A stretch of 8,101 nt of DNA from Bacteroidales bacterium UBA1756 (GTDB taxonomy: Bacteria; Bacteroidota; Bacteroidia; Bacteroidales; WCHB1-69), in NCBI GenBank assembly GCA_002314795.1, contig DCHI01000048.1:1-8101 (forward strand). Direction: 5' to 3'. The stretch's first letter is position 1. Each line of letters begins with the position of its first letter. Below the pieces are notes generated by a model. It made no database searches. It saw nothing but the letters and a program-made list of their open reading frames with translations, and was not told the DNA's origin. A program made the position numbers and the translations under genes. Below, in pieces: positions 1 to 5,990 of the stretch.

Positions 1-111
1 CGAACTTTATTTTTCCCCGCTGGGTGGTACAAAAGCGTTTTGAGACATTTTCGAAAAGAAAGTATCTTGATAATCAGCAATTTATAAAAAGATGCCACCC
101 CAATAAAAGTT

Positions 112-127
112 AAAAAAAATTTTTTTT
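112..127. repeat. A8T8 perfect palindrome
   Basis: Eight A followed by eight T form a 16-base perfect palindrome. The flanks extend the symmetry: CCC AA.AAAA on the left can pair with TTTT.TTGGG on the right, with one mismatch. A-tracts of this kind are known to bend or stiffen DNA and to exclude or position nucleoid proteins. A terminator role is unlikely, because no T-run follows the GGG arm and no gene end lies close by. Confidence 0.55.
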
Positions 128-144
128 GGGAAAGTTGGGTTAAG

Positions 145-198
145 TTTATAAAGTTTATAAAGTTTATAAGGTTTATAAAGTTTGTAAAGTTTATAAAG
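145..198. repeat. 9-base tandem repeat, six units (TTTATAAAG)
   Basis: Six consecutive 9-base units are readable: TTTATAAAG, TTTATAAAG, TTTATAAGG, TTTATAAAG, TTTGTAAAG, TTTATAAAG. Only two positions vary. The array is preceded by AAAGTTGGGTT (131-141), an 11-mer that also borders the second array of this repeat at 2285-2329. It lies 33 bases upstream of the -33 element of the promoter for the membrane-protein genes. The unit is far too short for a CRISPR repeat, and there are no spacers. Confidence 0.85.
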
Positions 199-231
199 GA
201 TTGTGGAGAAGATGAAAGAAAAAAATTGACC

Positions 232-264
232 TTTGAAAATAAAACATTATTTTTTGTAAATTTG
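232..264 (+). promoter_or_regulatory. Bacteroidetes-type primary sigma promoter
   Basis: TTTG at 232-235 and TAAATTTG at 257-264 are separated by 21 bases. This matches the Bacteroides consensus of a -33 TTTG and a -7 TAnnTTTG with a 19-21 base spacer. Transcription would begin near 270-272, leaving a leader of about 150 bases before the ATG at 423. It is the only site in the window where both boxes and the spacing fit the consensus. It should drive the two small membrane-protein genes up to the hairpin at 1015-1050. Confidence 0.7.
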
Positions 265-280
265 CGCTGTCGTTTCTCAA

Positions 281-376
281 GGATGCTTACCCCCGACTCC
301 CCGAAACTGCTACACGTTTGCTTTTGATATTTCCCAAACAAAAAACAGCAATATGAAATAGGCGGTTAAGCACGCC
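281..376 (+). other. Possible structured leader RNA (or small RNA)
   Basis: Inside the long leader, TGCTTACC (284-291) can pair with GGTTAAGCA (364-372) with one bulged base. CC at 293-294 can pair with GG at 361-362, and GG at 281-282 with CC at 375-376, closing an internal region of about 70 bases. Within it GTTTG (316-320) can pair with CAAAC (335-339). The local composition (C-runs at 290-294 and 299-302) is unlike the surrounding AT-rich DNA. I do not recognise a known riboswitch or RNA family. The fold was done by eye and is not energy-evaluated. It could be a cis-acting leader or an independent small RNA. Confidence 0.3.
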
Positions 377-422
377 GCAAATTAGCTTGCACAGTATTGA
401 TAATCATTTAATAAATCCCATT

Positions 423-620
423 ATGAAAAAATCCTCCAAAATTTTATCCAAGCCATTTGCAATAACGGCCATTTATTCTATCTGTATAGTATTTTTGGTT
501 CTTATTACTTTCGTTTTCAACAAAGCATTCGCAGGAGTTTTACTCATTTGCAATTTGCCTATGATTCTTTTCTTTTTATTTAGGGATATTAAAAGAAGCA
601 GAGAACTGAAGAATCAATAA
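423..620 (+). CDS. Small two-helix membrane protein, unknown function
   Basis: This 65-residue protein starts at the ATG followed by Lys-Lys, the normal charged start of a membrane protein. The same frame could open at a TTG at 387, but that would add a polar stretch with no family support, so ATG 423 is preferred. Two hydrophobic segments are visible, about residues 12-32 and 36-53. Positive charges lie at both ends (KKSSKILSK; RDIKRSRELK), suggesting a hairpin with both termini in the cytoplasm. There is no signal-peptidase or lipobox motif. I do not recognise the family. It is the first gene after the promoter at 232-264 and its long leader, and lies 38 bases before the next membrane gene, so the two are probably co-transcribed. 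A small immunity, toxin or regulatory membrane protein is possible, but nothing in the sequence decides this. Confidence 0.6.
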   Translation: MKKSSKILSKPFAITAIYSICIVFLVLITFVFNKAFAGVLLICNLPMILFFLFRDIKRSRELKNQ

Positions 621-658
621 AACGTTGCACTTGTCATTCTCCTGAAAAATAGTTCACA

Positions 659-994
659 ATGAAATCAGATTTGATTATAGGGTTGATGATGTGCATATTA
701 GCAATAATAGTGGGGCTATTATTGCCTGTTCCTGCTTCATCAACCGAAAAGACACCCAAAAAAATCGGTTATTTATTTTTTAAAATAATCCCTTTTATCT
801 TTTTCTGTTTAGGGTATTTGCACCTGGGAGAATTTTTGTTGGACATTCCTGGCGAAGAAATCAATTTGAAAAACGGTACGTTTCTATTTTTCGCCATATA
901 CGCCTTGGGTGAACAATCGAGTTCTTTTCTATGGAAACTGAAAAGTTTTTTTTTGAAAAGGAGGGCTTCTCAACATCCGAAAAATGAGGAATGA
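659..994 (+). CDS. Small membrane protein (about three helices), unknown function
   Basis: The 111-residue product begins at an ATG with no competing upstream start. Hydrophobic stretches lie at about residues 4-24, 37-56 and 74-92. The third is less hydrophobic and is followed by a strongly basic segment (KLKSFFLKRR, about 93-102) and a polar tail ending in Glu-Glu. The loop between helices one and two is polar (SSTEKTPKK), and an acidic loop (DIPGEEINLKNG) precedes the third. I do not recognise the family and see no catalytic motif. It follows the 65-residue membrane protein by 38 bases and is closed by the hairpin at 1015-1050, so the pair forms a self-contained two-gene unit. A partner role in the same membrane complex is inference only. 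Confidence 0.65.
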   Translation: MKSDLIIGLMMCILAIIVGLLLPVPASSTEKTPKKIGYLFFKIIPFIFFCLGYLHLGEFLLDIPGEEINLKNGTFLFFAIYALGEQSSSFLWKLKSFFLKRRASQHPKNEE

Positions 995-1014
995 CCTTCG
1001 TCTGAAACAAAGCA

Positions 1015-1050
1015 AATGGGGCTGACTTCTTTATAGAAACCAGCCCCATT
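1015..1050. terminator. Bidirectional intrinsic terminator between convergent genes
   Basis: AATGGGGCTG (1015-1024) and CAGCCCCATT (1041-1050) form a perfect 10-bp stem. It can continue after a 2x2 mismatch with TTCT/AGAA (1027-1030 with 1035-1038) around a TTAT loop. On the plus strand it is followed by ATTTTAT, and on the minus strand by TTGCTTTGTTT, so both sides are T-rich. It lies 20 bases after the plus-strand stop at 994 and 29 bases after the minus-strand stop at 1080. Confidence 0.85.
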
Positions 1051-1079
1051 ATTTTATGGCTCATACTTTCCTCGAATCT

Positions 1080-2279
1080 TTATTTTTCGATGGGAAGTTC
1101 TTCGTCAATGCGTTCGTTCCACGGGAGTCCGTACTTGCCGATTTCGGCGAGGAACGGATCCGGATCGAATTGTTCGATGTTGAAAACGCCGGTTCCTTGC
1201 CACTTTCCGGTGAGAATCATCTTGGCCCCGAGCATACAGGGAACCCCCGTCGTGTAGGAAACGGCTTGTGCTCCGATTTCTTTGAAACATTCGGCGTGGT
1301 CGCAGTTGTTCCAAATGTAATAGGTCCGTTCTTTGCCATCCTTGATACCGCGCATTTGGCAGCCGATGGAGGTTTGTCCTTTGTACCCTTCTCCCAATGA
1401 AGAAGGTTCCGGAAGCACGGCTTTCAGGAATTGCAACGGAACGATTTCGTGGCCTTCGTAATTGATGGGCTTGATGCTGGTGAGCCCAACCTCTTGCAGC
1501 ACGTTCAGCACCGTAAGGTATTTTTGACCGAAAGTCATCCAGAAGCGTGCACGTTTGATGCTGGGATAGTTTTTCGTGAGGGACTCCAACTCTTCGTGAT
1601 AAAGCAAGTAGGAATCTTTGGGTCCGATATTCGGATATTCTACGGATTTGTGAATGCTCATCGGGTCAATTTCAATCCATTGGCCGTTTTCCCAATATTT
1701 GCCACGTTGGGTGATTTCGCGGATGTTGATTTCCGGATTGAAGTTGGTGGCGAATGCTTTTCCGTGGTCGCCGGCGTTGCAGTCCACGATGTCTAAATAG
1801 TGGATTTCGTCAAAATGATGTTTGGCGGCGTACGCCGTATAGACGCTGGTGACACCGGGGTCGAAGCCGCAGCCGAGAAGAGCCATAATGCCGGCTTCTT
1901 TGAAACGGTCTTGGTAGGCCCATTGCCATTTGTATTCAAATTTGGCGACGTCTTTCGGTTCGTAGTTGGCGGTGTCCATATAGTTGGTGCGGGTGGCGAG
2001 GCACGCGTCCATCAATGGAAGATCCTGATAGGGGAGAGCCACATTGATGAGCAAGTCCGGTTTTTCGCGTTCCAACAAGGCGATGGTTTCGGGAACATTG
2101 TCCGCGTCAACCTGTGCCGTGCGAATGTTCGGTTTCCCAATGGCCGCAGCCAACTTGTCACATTTTGCCTTCGTGCGGCTTGCAATGACGATTTCACTGA
2201 ATACTTCGGGTACGGATGCACATTTGTGTGCAACGACTGCGCCAACACCTCCGGCGCCGATAATTAAAACTTTTGCCAT
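1080..2279 (-). CDS. Carboxynorspermidine / carboxyspermidine dehydrogenase (saccharopine dehydrogenase family)
   Basis: This 399-residue cytoplasmic oxidoreductase is full length for the family. The enzyme condenses L-aspartate semialdehyde with diaminopropane or putrescine and reduces the imine with NADPH, giving carboxynorspermidine or carboxyspermidine; a separate PLP decarboxylase (NspC type) then yields norspermidine or spermidine. The N-terminus shows the Rossmann nucleotide site (KVLIIGAGGVG, residues 3-13), followed by ASRT (33-36) at the end of the second strand, where NADP specificity is usually set. The family segment LLGCGFDPGVTSVYTAYA (134-151) is intact, as is the C-terminal TTGVPCMLGAKMILTGKW stretch. 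Lysine-pathway saccharopine dehydrogenase is an alternative within the superfamily, but this length and these motifs fit the polyamine branch used by Bacteroides. No decarboxylase gene lies in the window. It follows the VWA gene by 86 bases, with tandem repeats directly before its ATG, and no clear promoter was found there. Confidence 0.85.
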   Translation of the reverse strand: MAKVLIIGAGGVGAVVAHKCASVPEVFSEIVIASRTKAKCDKLAAAIGKPNIRTAQVDADNVPETIALLEREKPDLLINVALPYQDLPLMDACLATRTNYMDTANYEPKDVAKFEYKWQWAYQDRFKEAGIMALLGCGFDPGVTSVYTAYAAKHHFDEIHYLDIVDCNAGDHGKAFATNFNPEINIREITQRGKYWENGQWIEIDPMSIHKSVEYPNIGPKDSYLLYHEELESLTKNYPSIKRARFWMTFGQKYLTVLNVLQEVGLTSIKPINYEGHEIVPLQFLKAVLPEPSSLGEGYKGQTSIGCQMRGIKDGKERTYYIWNNCDHAECFKEIGAQAVSYTTGVPCMLGAKMILTGKWQGTGVFNIEQFDPDPFLAEIGKYGLPWNERIDEELPIEK

Positions 2280-2284
2280 TATTT

Positions 2285-2329
2285 TTTATAAAGTTTGTAA
2301 GGTTTGTAAAGTTAATAAGGTTTATAAAG
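2285..2329. repeat. 9-base tandem repeat, five units, abutting the dehydrogenase start
   Basis: Five 9-base units read on the plus strand: TTTATAAAG, TTTGTAAGG, TTTGTAAAG, TTAATAAGG, TTTATAAAG. They are the same family as the array at 145-198, with more divergence, and are again bordered by AAAGTTGGGTT (overlapping, 2326-2336). The array starts 5 bases upstream of the minus-strand ATG at 2279. It therefore lies in the leader of the dehydrogenase mRNA, in the opposite orientation to its downstream gene compared with the first array. Confidence 0.85.
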
Positions 2330-2365
2330 TTGGGTTTTGTTAGGAAAGGTGGGGAAATAATTGGG

Positions 2366-4408
2366 TTAACGGCTGTGCCAAAGGCGCAGGACGGCAACTT
2401 CGCCGGCAAGGAAAATCAATGCTAACAATACGAACCAACGCCACAAGGGATGTCCGTGAATGCTTTCTGCTACATTTTGCGTAATGTCTTTAGAAGCCGC
2501 GTCAATCAGTTCAATGGAGCAGGAATCACCTTGTGATTTAATAAAGTCACCAATTTCATCTTCCGTATAATAAGTGAGTTGAGATTCTTTTCGGTCATAG
2601 TTGAATGCGATGGACGTAACGGTCGCCCCGTCTAACGTGACATCGTAAAGCCCCGCCTCGTTCAACTGATCGTTGAAATAGAGCATTGTCTCATTGCCCA
2701 AGTTCCTTTGTTCCGGAATGTATTCCGTTTCTCCACCTTGCAGTTTCAATGTGAGAACGTCTTCTGCCCCCTCCATCTGTTTGGCAATGGATTGCGCGTG
2801 GTCTTTCCCGATAACATTGTACAACTGACGTTGCATCACGCTGCGGATGCCGGCATTGTGCAACGGAATGAAAAACAGCGCGTGTTTGTGAATGTTCCCA
2901 AAATCATCATTGGCAGCCACCGCCGACAAAATAACTCTTCCCTTTCCAATATTGTTGACAAAAAGAGCCGGTTCGCCATTCTCAAAGGTCATAATGTTTT
3001 CATCCGAATGAAGATTCTTGAATGAAAAATATTGCGTTGCTTTTGGAAAATCCAAACGTTCACCGCCGCCTTGCAAGCTTCCTTTGAAATAGGAACTCTC
3101 TTGATTGATGCTTCCTACTTTGAGCTCCTGAGCTACCAGGTTTCCGTATTGTGGACAATTCAATATTCCTAAGAAAGCATCCCAAGAGGCACCGTTCATT
3201 TTTGTAGAAGGAAGAACCAATAAGGTTCCCCCGTTGTTGACGTATTGTGCCAATTCATCGGAAAGCCCCGACGAAATGCTTTCTATTTCACTCAAAACAA
3301 TGAGCGAGCTGTTTTTGAAACAGGAGTAATCGATTTTTCCAACGGGCATCGTTGCGCAGGAAAAGACGGAGTCTTTCGCATAAAGTGCATTCAGATAACG
3401 GTTGGGCGTGTTAGGATAGATGACAGCGACGTGCGTGGCATCGGAAACCTCGTAGGTGAAAAACAACTTGTTGTCAAAGGTGATGGGCATATCTTCCACC
3501 TCGAGAAAAGCGTTCTGAATGCCCGCTGATGACAGGGTGTAATTGAGCTGGTAATCGGCAAAACTGTTGGCTGTCACATCAATGGCCGCCATCGCTTTTT
3601 GTTCCCCGTTGACATACAACTTCAACGGCAACTTGATGACATCGCCGTCGCCGCAGTTGCGCACCCGAACATTGAGGGTTGCCTGTTGGCCTTCTCTGAA
3701 AACCGGAGAGAGGAACCAGCAGCTGTCGATAGAAACGTTGTCGGTCTCTTTTGCGGGCATATCAATCAAGAAAGTGGATCCGGAATCTTCTCTTTTATAT
3801 TGGGTGAAATCAAAATTATTTTTTTGAAAATCAGAAATATAGTAATGGAAAAGATTTCGTTTTCCCGACTCCGCGCACGCATTTTTTTCAAAAGTAAGCA
3901 GTTCGCTCCAGGAACGACTGTTGGGCGACGTACTCCAGTTGTCCAAAACTTTCAGCGCTTCGTCTTTATTGAGACTGCGTGCCTGTTGTGCAGAAAAGTC
4001 ATTGTTATAGACGACGAACTGGTCAGCGTACTGGAAGCTGTTGATGATTCTCCGAGCGTTTTCGACGCCATCGTAAAACAGGGTCGCATCGGGCGTGTTC
4101 CCGTCCATCGAAAACGAGTTATCTACGTAGATGGTGACGAGGTTCCCACTTTGGCTATTCTGCTGCCGCGAAGGAATGTACGGTTGGGCGAAGGCCGTCA
4201 CGAGGGCGGCAATTCCCAAAATGCGCAGGCACAATACGATGAGGTGCTTTAACTGGGACTCCCGTTTCGTCTTTTCCGCAATGTCTTGCAACATCTTGAC
4301 ATTGGAAAAATAAAACGTCTTGTACCGTCTGAAATTGAAAAGATGAATCAGAATCGGAACAAGAATGGCTACGTAGCCGATGAGAAATAGCGGTTCGGTA
4401 AAGTGCAT
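2366..4408 (-). CDS. BatA-type membrane protein with von Willebrand factor A domain
   Basis: The 680-residue protein has the BatA (aerotolerance regulator N-terminal) layout: a first helix at about 7-23, the motif FNFRRYKTFYFSNVKML (24-40) and a second helix at about 55-75. A VWA domain follows with an intact metal-site DxSxS motif (DNSFS, 96-100) and a late SDF (192-194). Next come a CARDB-like beta region (about 236-320), a class I glutamine amidotransferase-like fold (about 325-410, with YVNNGGTLLVLPS), and a final helix near 655-674 with a short basic tail. Most of the chain should be periplasmic or cytoplasmic between helices; the topology is not certain. Family members are common in Bacteroidetes, but their molecular role is poorly defined. 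The start lies 8 bases after the stop of the lipoprotein gene, suggesting translational coupling and a shared envelope task. The usual BatB-E and MoxR neighbours are absent from the window. Confidence 0.85.
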   Translation of the reverse strand: MHFTEPLFLIGYVAILVPILIHLFNFRRYKTFYFSNVKMLQDIAEKTKRESQLKHLIVLCLRILGIAALVTAFAQPYIPSRQQNSQSGNLVTIYVDNSFSMDGNTPDATLFYDGVENARRIINSFQYADQFVVYNNDFSAQQARSLNKDEALKVLDNWSTSPNSRSWSELLTFEKNACAESGKRNLFHYYISDFQKNNFDFTQYKREDSGSTFLIDMPAKETDNVSIDSCWFLSPVFREGQQATLNVRVRNCGDGDVIKLPLKLYVNGEQKAMAAIDVTANSFADYQLNYTLSSAGIQNAFLEVEDMPITFDNKLFFTYEVSDATHVAVIYPNTPNRYLNALYAKDSVFSCATMPVGKIDYSCFKNSSLIVLSEIESISSGLSDELAQYVNNGGTLLVLPSTKMNGASWDAFLGILNCPQYGNLVAQELKVGSINQESSYFKGSLQGGGERLDFPKATQYFSFKNLHSDENIMTFENGEPALFVNNIGKGRVILSAVAANDDFGNIHKHALFFIPLHNAGIRSVMQRQLYNVIGKDHAQSIAKQMEGAEDVLTLKLQGGETEYIPEQRNLGNETMLYFNDQLNEAGLYDVTLDGATVTSIAFNYDRKESQLTYYTEDEIGDFIKSQGDSCSIELIDAASKDITQNVAESIHGHPLWRWFVLLALIFLAGEVAVLRLWHSR

Positions 4409-4416
4409 CTATTTGG

Positions 4417-4971
4417 TTAGTTTGAAGTCAGCATTTCTTCCTCAGGAGAAGCGAGCTCCGAATTGAACTCCTCCGTTGTAAACGTTTGTCCATTGTGAAA
4501 CAGTCGCAATGTCTGCTCCGGAGTCCGGATGTACAGTACCTTGTATCCGTTAATCAACGTGTCGGGACCGAGGTAACTGTCCGTCTGCCCTTCGGTTGTG
4601 AACAAAATCCGGAAACCGTTTTCGTCACGTTGGCAAACGTAAATGTTGTTATTGCCTGATGATCCGGTTTCAAACGAGATTTCCGCGAAAAAAGTTCCGG
4701 AAAGGGAATCTTGCAGATAATCGTGACTGATGAAACAATTTTCTGAAAGACAGTCGAATGTGTAAAGTTGACCTTCCCCGGGTTTCGTTGCAATGGCTTC
4801 TTCAGGAATGATATTGCTATCAATGTAGAAGCGCATCAGTTCGTCCACCAAAACGGAGTCGGCGGGATCAAAGGATAATAATTTAGCAGGTTGTTCCTGT
4901 TTTTGGTGGCACGCGCTGAAAAGCGAGGCCGCCATAATGAAAAACACGAGAAGAAAATAGTGCCGTTTCAT
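4417..4971 (-). CDS. Lipoprotein of unknown function
   Basis: The start is placed at ATG 4971 (MKRHYF), giving 184 residues. A TTG 24 bases upstream is in frame but would put non-hydrophobic residues before the signal. Residues 1-20 form a lipoprotein signal peptide ending in SLFSA, and Cys21 is the lipid-bearing cysteine. The mature part is acidic and polar, with three more cysteines (74, 79, 113) and a beta-rich look, for example NNNIYVCQRDENGFRILF. The tail is acidic (SPEEEM). I do not recognise a named domain. It sits between the nucleoside phosphorylase (45 bases away) and the BatA/VWA gene (8 bases away). Tight coupling to the VWA protein is the only functional hint. Export to the periplasmic face of the inner or outer membrane is expected. 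Confidence 0.75.
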   Translation of the reverse strand: MKRHYFLLVFFIMAASLFSACHQKQEQPAKLLSFDPADSVLVDELMRFYIDSNIIPEEAIATKPGEGQLYTFDCLSENCFISHDYLQDSLSGTFFAEISFETGSSGNNNIYVCQRDENGFRILFTTEGQTDSYLGPDTLINGYKVLYIRTPEQTLRLFHNGQTFTTEEFNSELASPEEEMLTSN

Positions 4972-4981
4972 TTTACTTGAT

Positions 4982-4997
4982 ATTTGCTTTTGCAAAT
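4982..4997. other. Small inverted repeat between phosphorylase and lipoprotein genes
   Basis: ATTTGC-TTTT-GCAAAT is a perfect 6-bp inverted repeat with a 4-base centre, in the 44-base gap between the two minus-strand genes. It is AT-rich and lacks a downstream T-run, so it is at best a weak attenuator, mRNA-processing hairpin or protein-binding site. Confidence 0.3.
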
Positions 4998-5015
4998 GGA
5001 GAAAAATATTTTGGT

Positions 5016-5879
5016 TTAGAAAATTCGTTCAAGAACCGTTTGAATGAGTTTATCAACGTATGGATGATAATCTTTGGAGAAATCAAAAGTAACACGGTTG
5101 GCTACAGCGACGCAGGCCGTGAACATATTGTGACCGAAAATCTGACCGAATCCGTACAATGCGGAAGTTTCCATTTCAAGGTTGGTGATTCTTTTTCCGT
5201 TGAAATTGAATGAGTCAATTTTGCTGTTCATATCGGGAAAATTGAGTCCGACGCGGACTTTTCTTCCTTGAGGGCCGAAGAAACCGGGTGCGCTGGCGGT
5301 TACGCCGTGAACCATATCAAATCCGATGCGGTCCATCAGTTCCTGACTGCCTTTTACGCAGTAGGGGTAGGGAAGACGTTCGCCCCAACCGGTGTGCTTG
5401 ACGAAGGCGTCAACAATTTCTTCGTCGAAACCGGCACCGTGCTGGTAGAAATGCATAAGTCCGTCAAAACCGAAACCGTATTCGGCTGCGATGAAAGAGT
5501 GAACCGGAATGTCGGCCTGAAGTGCGCCGCAAGTGCCAATACGGATGATGTTGAGCGTGCGGTGTTCTTTCTTTTCTTCCATCGTATTAAGGTCGATGTT
5601 GGCGAGTGCGTCCAATTCGTTCATTACGATGTCGATGTTGTCCGTGCCCATACCCGTAGAAAGTGCAGTGATACGTTTTCCACGAAGCGTGCCAGTGTGC
5701 GTCAAAAGTTCACGATTCTGATGTTTGAAATCAACGGTGTCAAAGTATTTTGAAACGGCGGGAACACGTCCGGGGTCGCCAACGACGATGATGTAATCAG
5801 CAATGTCTTCTGGGCCTATGCCCAAGTGATAGATTTGTCCGCCTTGTTGCAGCGGAAGTTCTGATGCGGGAATCTTCAT
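5016..5879 (-). CDS. Nucleoside phosphorylase, uridine phosphorylase-like
   Basis: This 287-residue cytoplasmic enzyme belongs to nucleoside phosphorylase family I, which cleaves nucleosides with phosphate to give a free base and (deoxy)ribose 1-phosphate. Visible family features are the phosphate-binding GDPGR (34-38), STGMG (74-78) near the second phosphate contact, the RIGTCGAL strand-turn (113-120), and the nucleoside-binding NLEMETSALYG (233-243), whose Glu-Met-Glu contacts the ribose. Length and motif order resemble uridine phosphorylase, and pyrimidine nucleoside salvage is the best guess. Purine nucleosides cannot be excluded, because the base-contacting residues were not checked against a structure. 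The start gives the standard family N-terminus. A promoter-like box lies about 80 bases upstream at 5958-5965. The lipoprotein and VWA genes follow on the same strand and may be read through from here. Confidence 0.85.
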   Translation of the reverse strand: MKIPASELPLQQGGQIYHLGIGPEDIADYIIVVGDPGRVPAVSKYFDTVDFKHQNRELLTHTGTLRGKRITALSTGMGTDNIDIVMNELDALANIDLNTMEEKKEHRTLNIIRIGTCGALQADIPVHSFIAAEYGFGFDGLMHFYQHGAGFDEEIVDAFVKHTGWGERLPYPYCVKGSQELMDRIGFDMVHGVTASAPGFFGPQGRKVRVGLNFPDMNSKIDSFNFNGKRITNLEMETSALYGFGQIFGHNMFTACVAVANRVTFDFSKDYHPYVDKLIQTVLERIF

Positions 5880-5957
5880 AGTATAAAAAAGTTATGTTGT
5901 TTTAAAGTGTTGATTTTTAAAATGTTATAATAAAATCCTTTTTTTCGTAAAAACGGG

Positions 5958-5965
5958 CAAAGGTA
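5958..5965 (-). promoter_or_regulatory. Promoter -7 box for the nucleoside phosphorylase gene
   Basis: On the minus strand this reads TACCTTTG followed by CCC, matching the Bacteroidetes -7 consensus TAnnTTTG. A start near 5951 would give a leader of about 72 bases. No TTTG is found at the expected 19-21 base spacing upstream, so the call rests on the -7 box and its position. Confidence 0.45.
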
Positions 5966-5990
5966 ATAAATTTGTTTGAAATTCAGCCGT

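Larger units (their letters stand above)
1..422. other. Gene-free left end with low-complexity DNA, promoter and leader
   Basis: No convincing coding region is seen on either strand across about 420 bases. The first 110 bases are AT-rich with only weak inverted repeats (CAAAA-GCG-TTTTG at 30-42; a GGGTGG at 22-27 complementary to CCACCC at 95-100). Next come an A8T8 palindrome (112-127), a 9-base tandem repeat (145-198), a promoter (232-264) and a leader that reaches the ATG at 423. These are listed separately. Nothing recognisable as the end of an upstream gene is visible at the left edge. Confidence 0.7.

Noticed and set aside
22..100. Distant inverted repeat GGGTGG / CCACCC considered as the end of a mobile element
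   Set aside because: Only six to eight pairs over a span of about 79 bases, with no transposase, target duplication or second copy in the window.
145..198. CRISPR array
   Set aside because: The unit is 9 bases with no spacers, so this is a simple tandem repeat.
387..422. TTG start that would lengthen the first membrane protein by 12 residues
   Set aside because: The added residues are polar, and the ATG followed by Lys-Lys at 423 is a more typical start.
1800..2267. 155-codon and similar plus-strand frames opposite the polyamine dehydrogenase
   Set aside because: They are shadows of a conserved enzyme gene and lack any protein-like features of their own.
3599..4252. Long plus-strand open frame (217 codons) opposite the BatA/VWA gene
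   Set aside because: It lies wholly antisense to a gene with clear domains, has no recognisable motifs, and its composition mirrors the complementary codons.
4972..4995. TTG start that would lengthen the lipoprotein by 8 residues
   Set aside because: It would put extra polar residues before an already complete signal peptide, and it overlaps the small inverted repeat.
5268..5753. 161-codon plus-strand open frame opposite the nucleoside phosphorylase
   Set aside because: It is antisense to a gene with all its family motifs intact, and it has no leader, domain or sensible start context.
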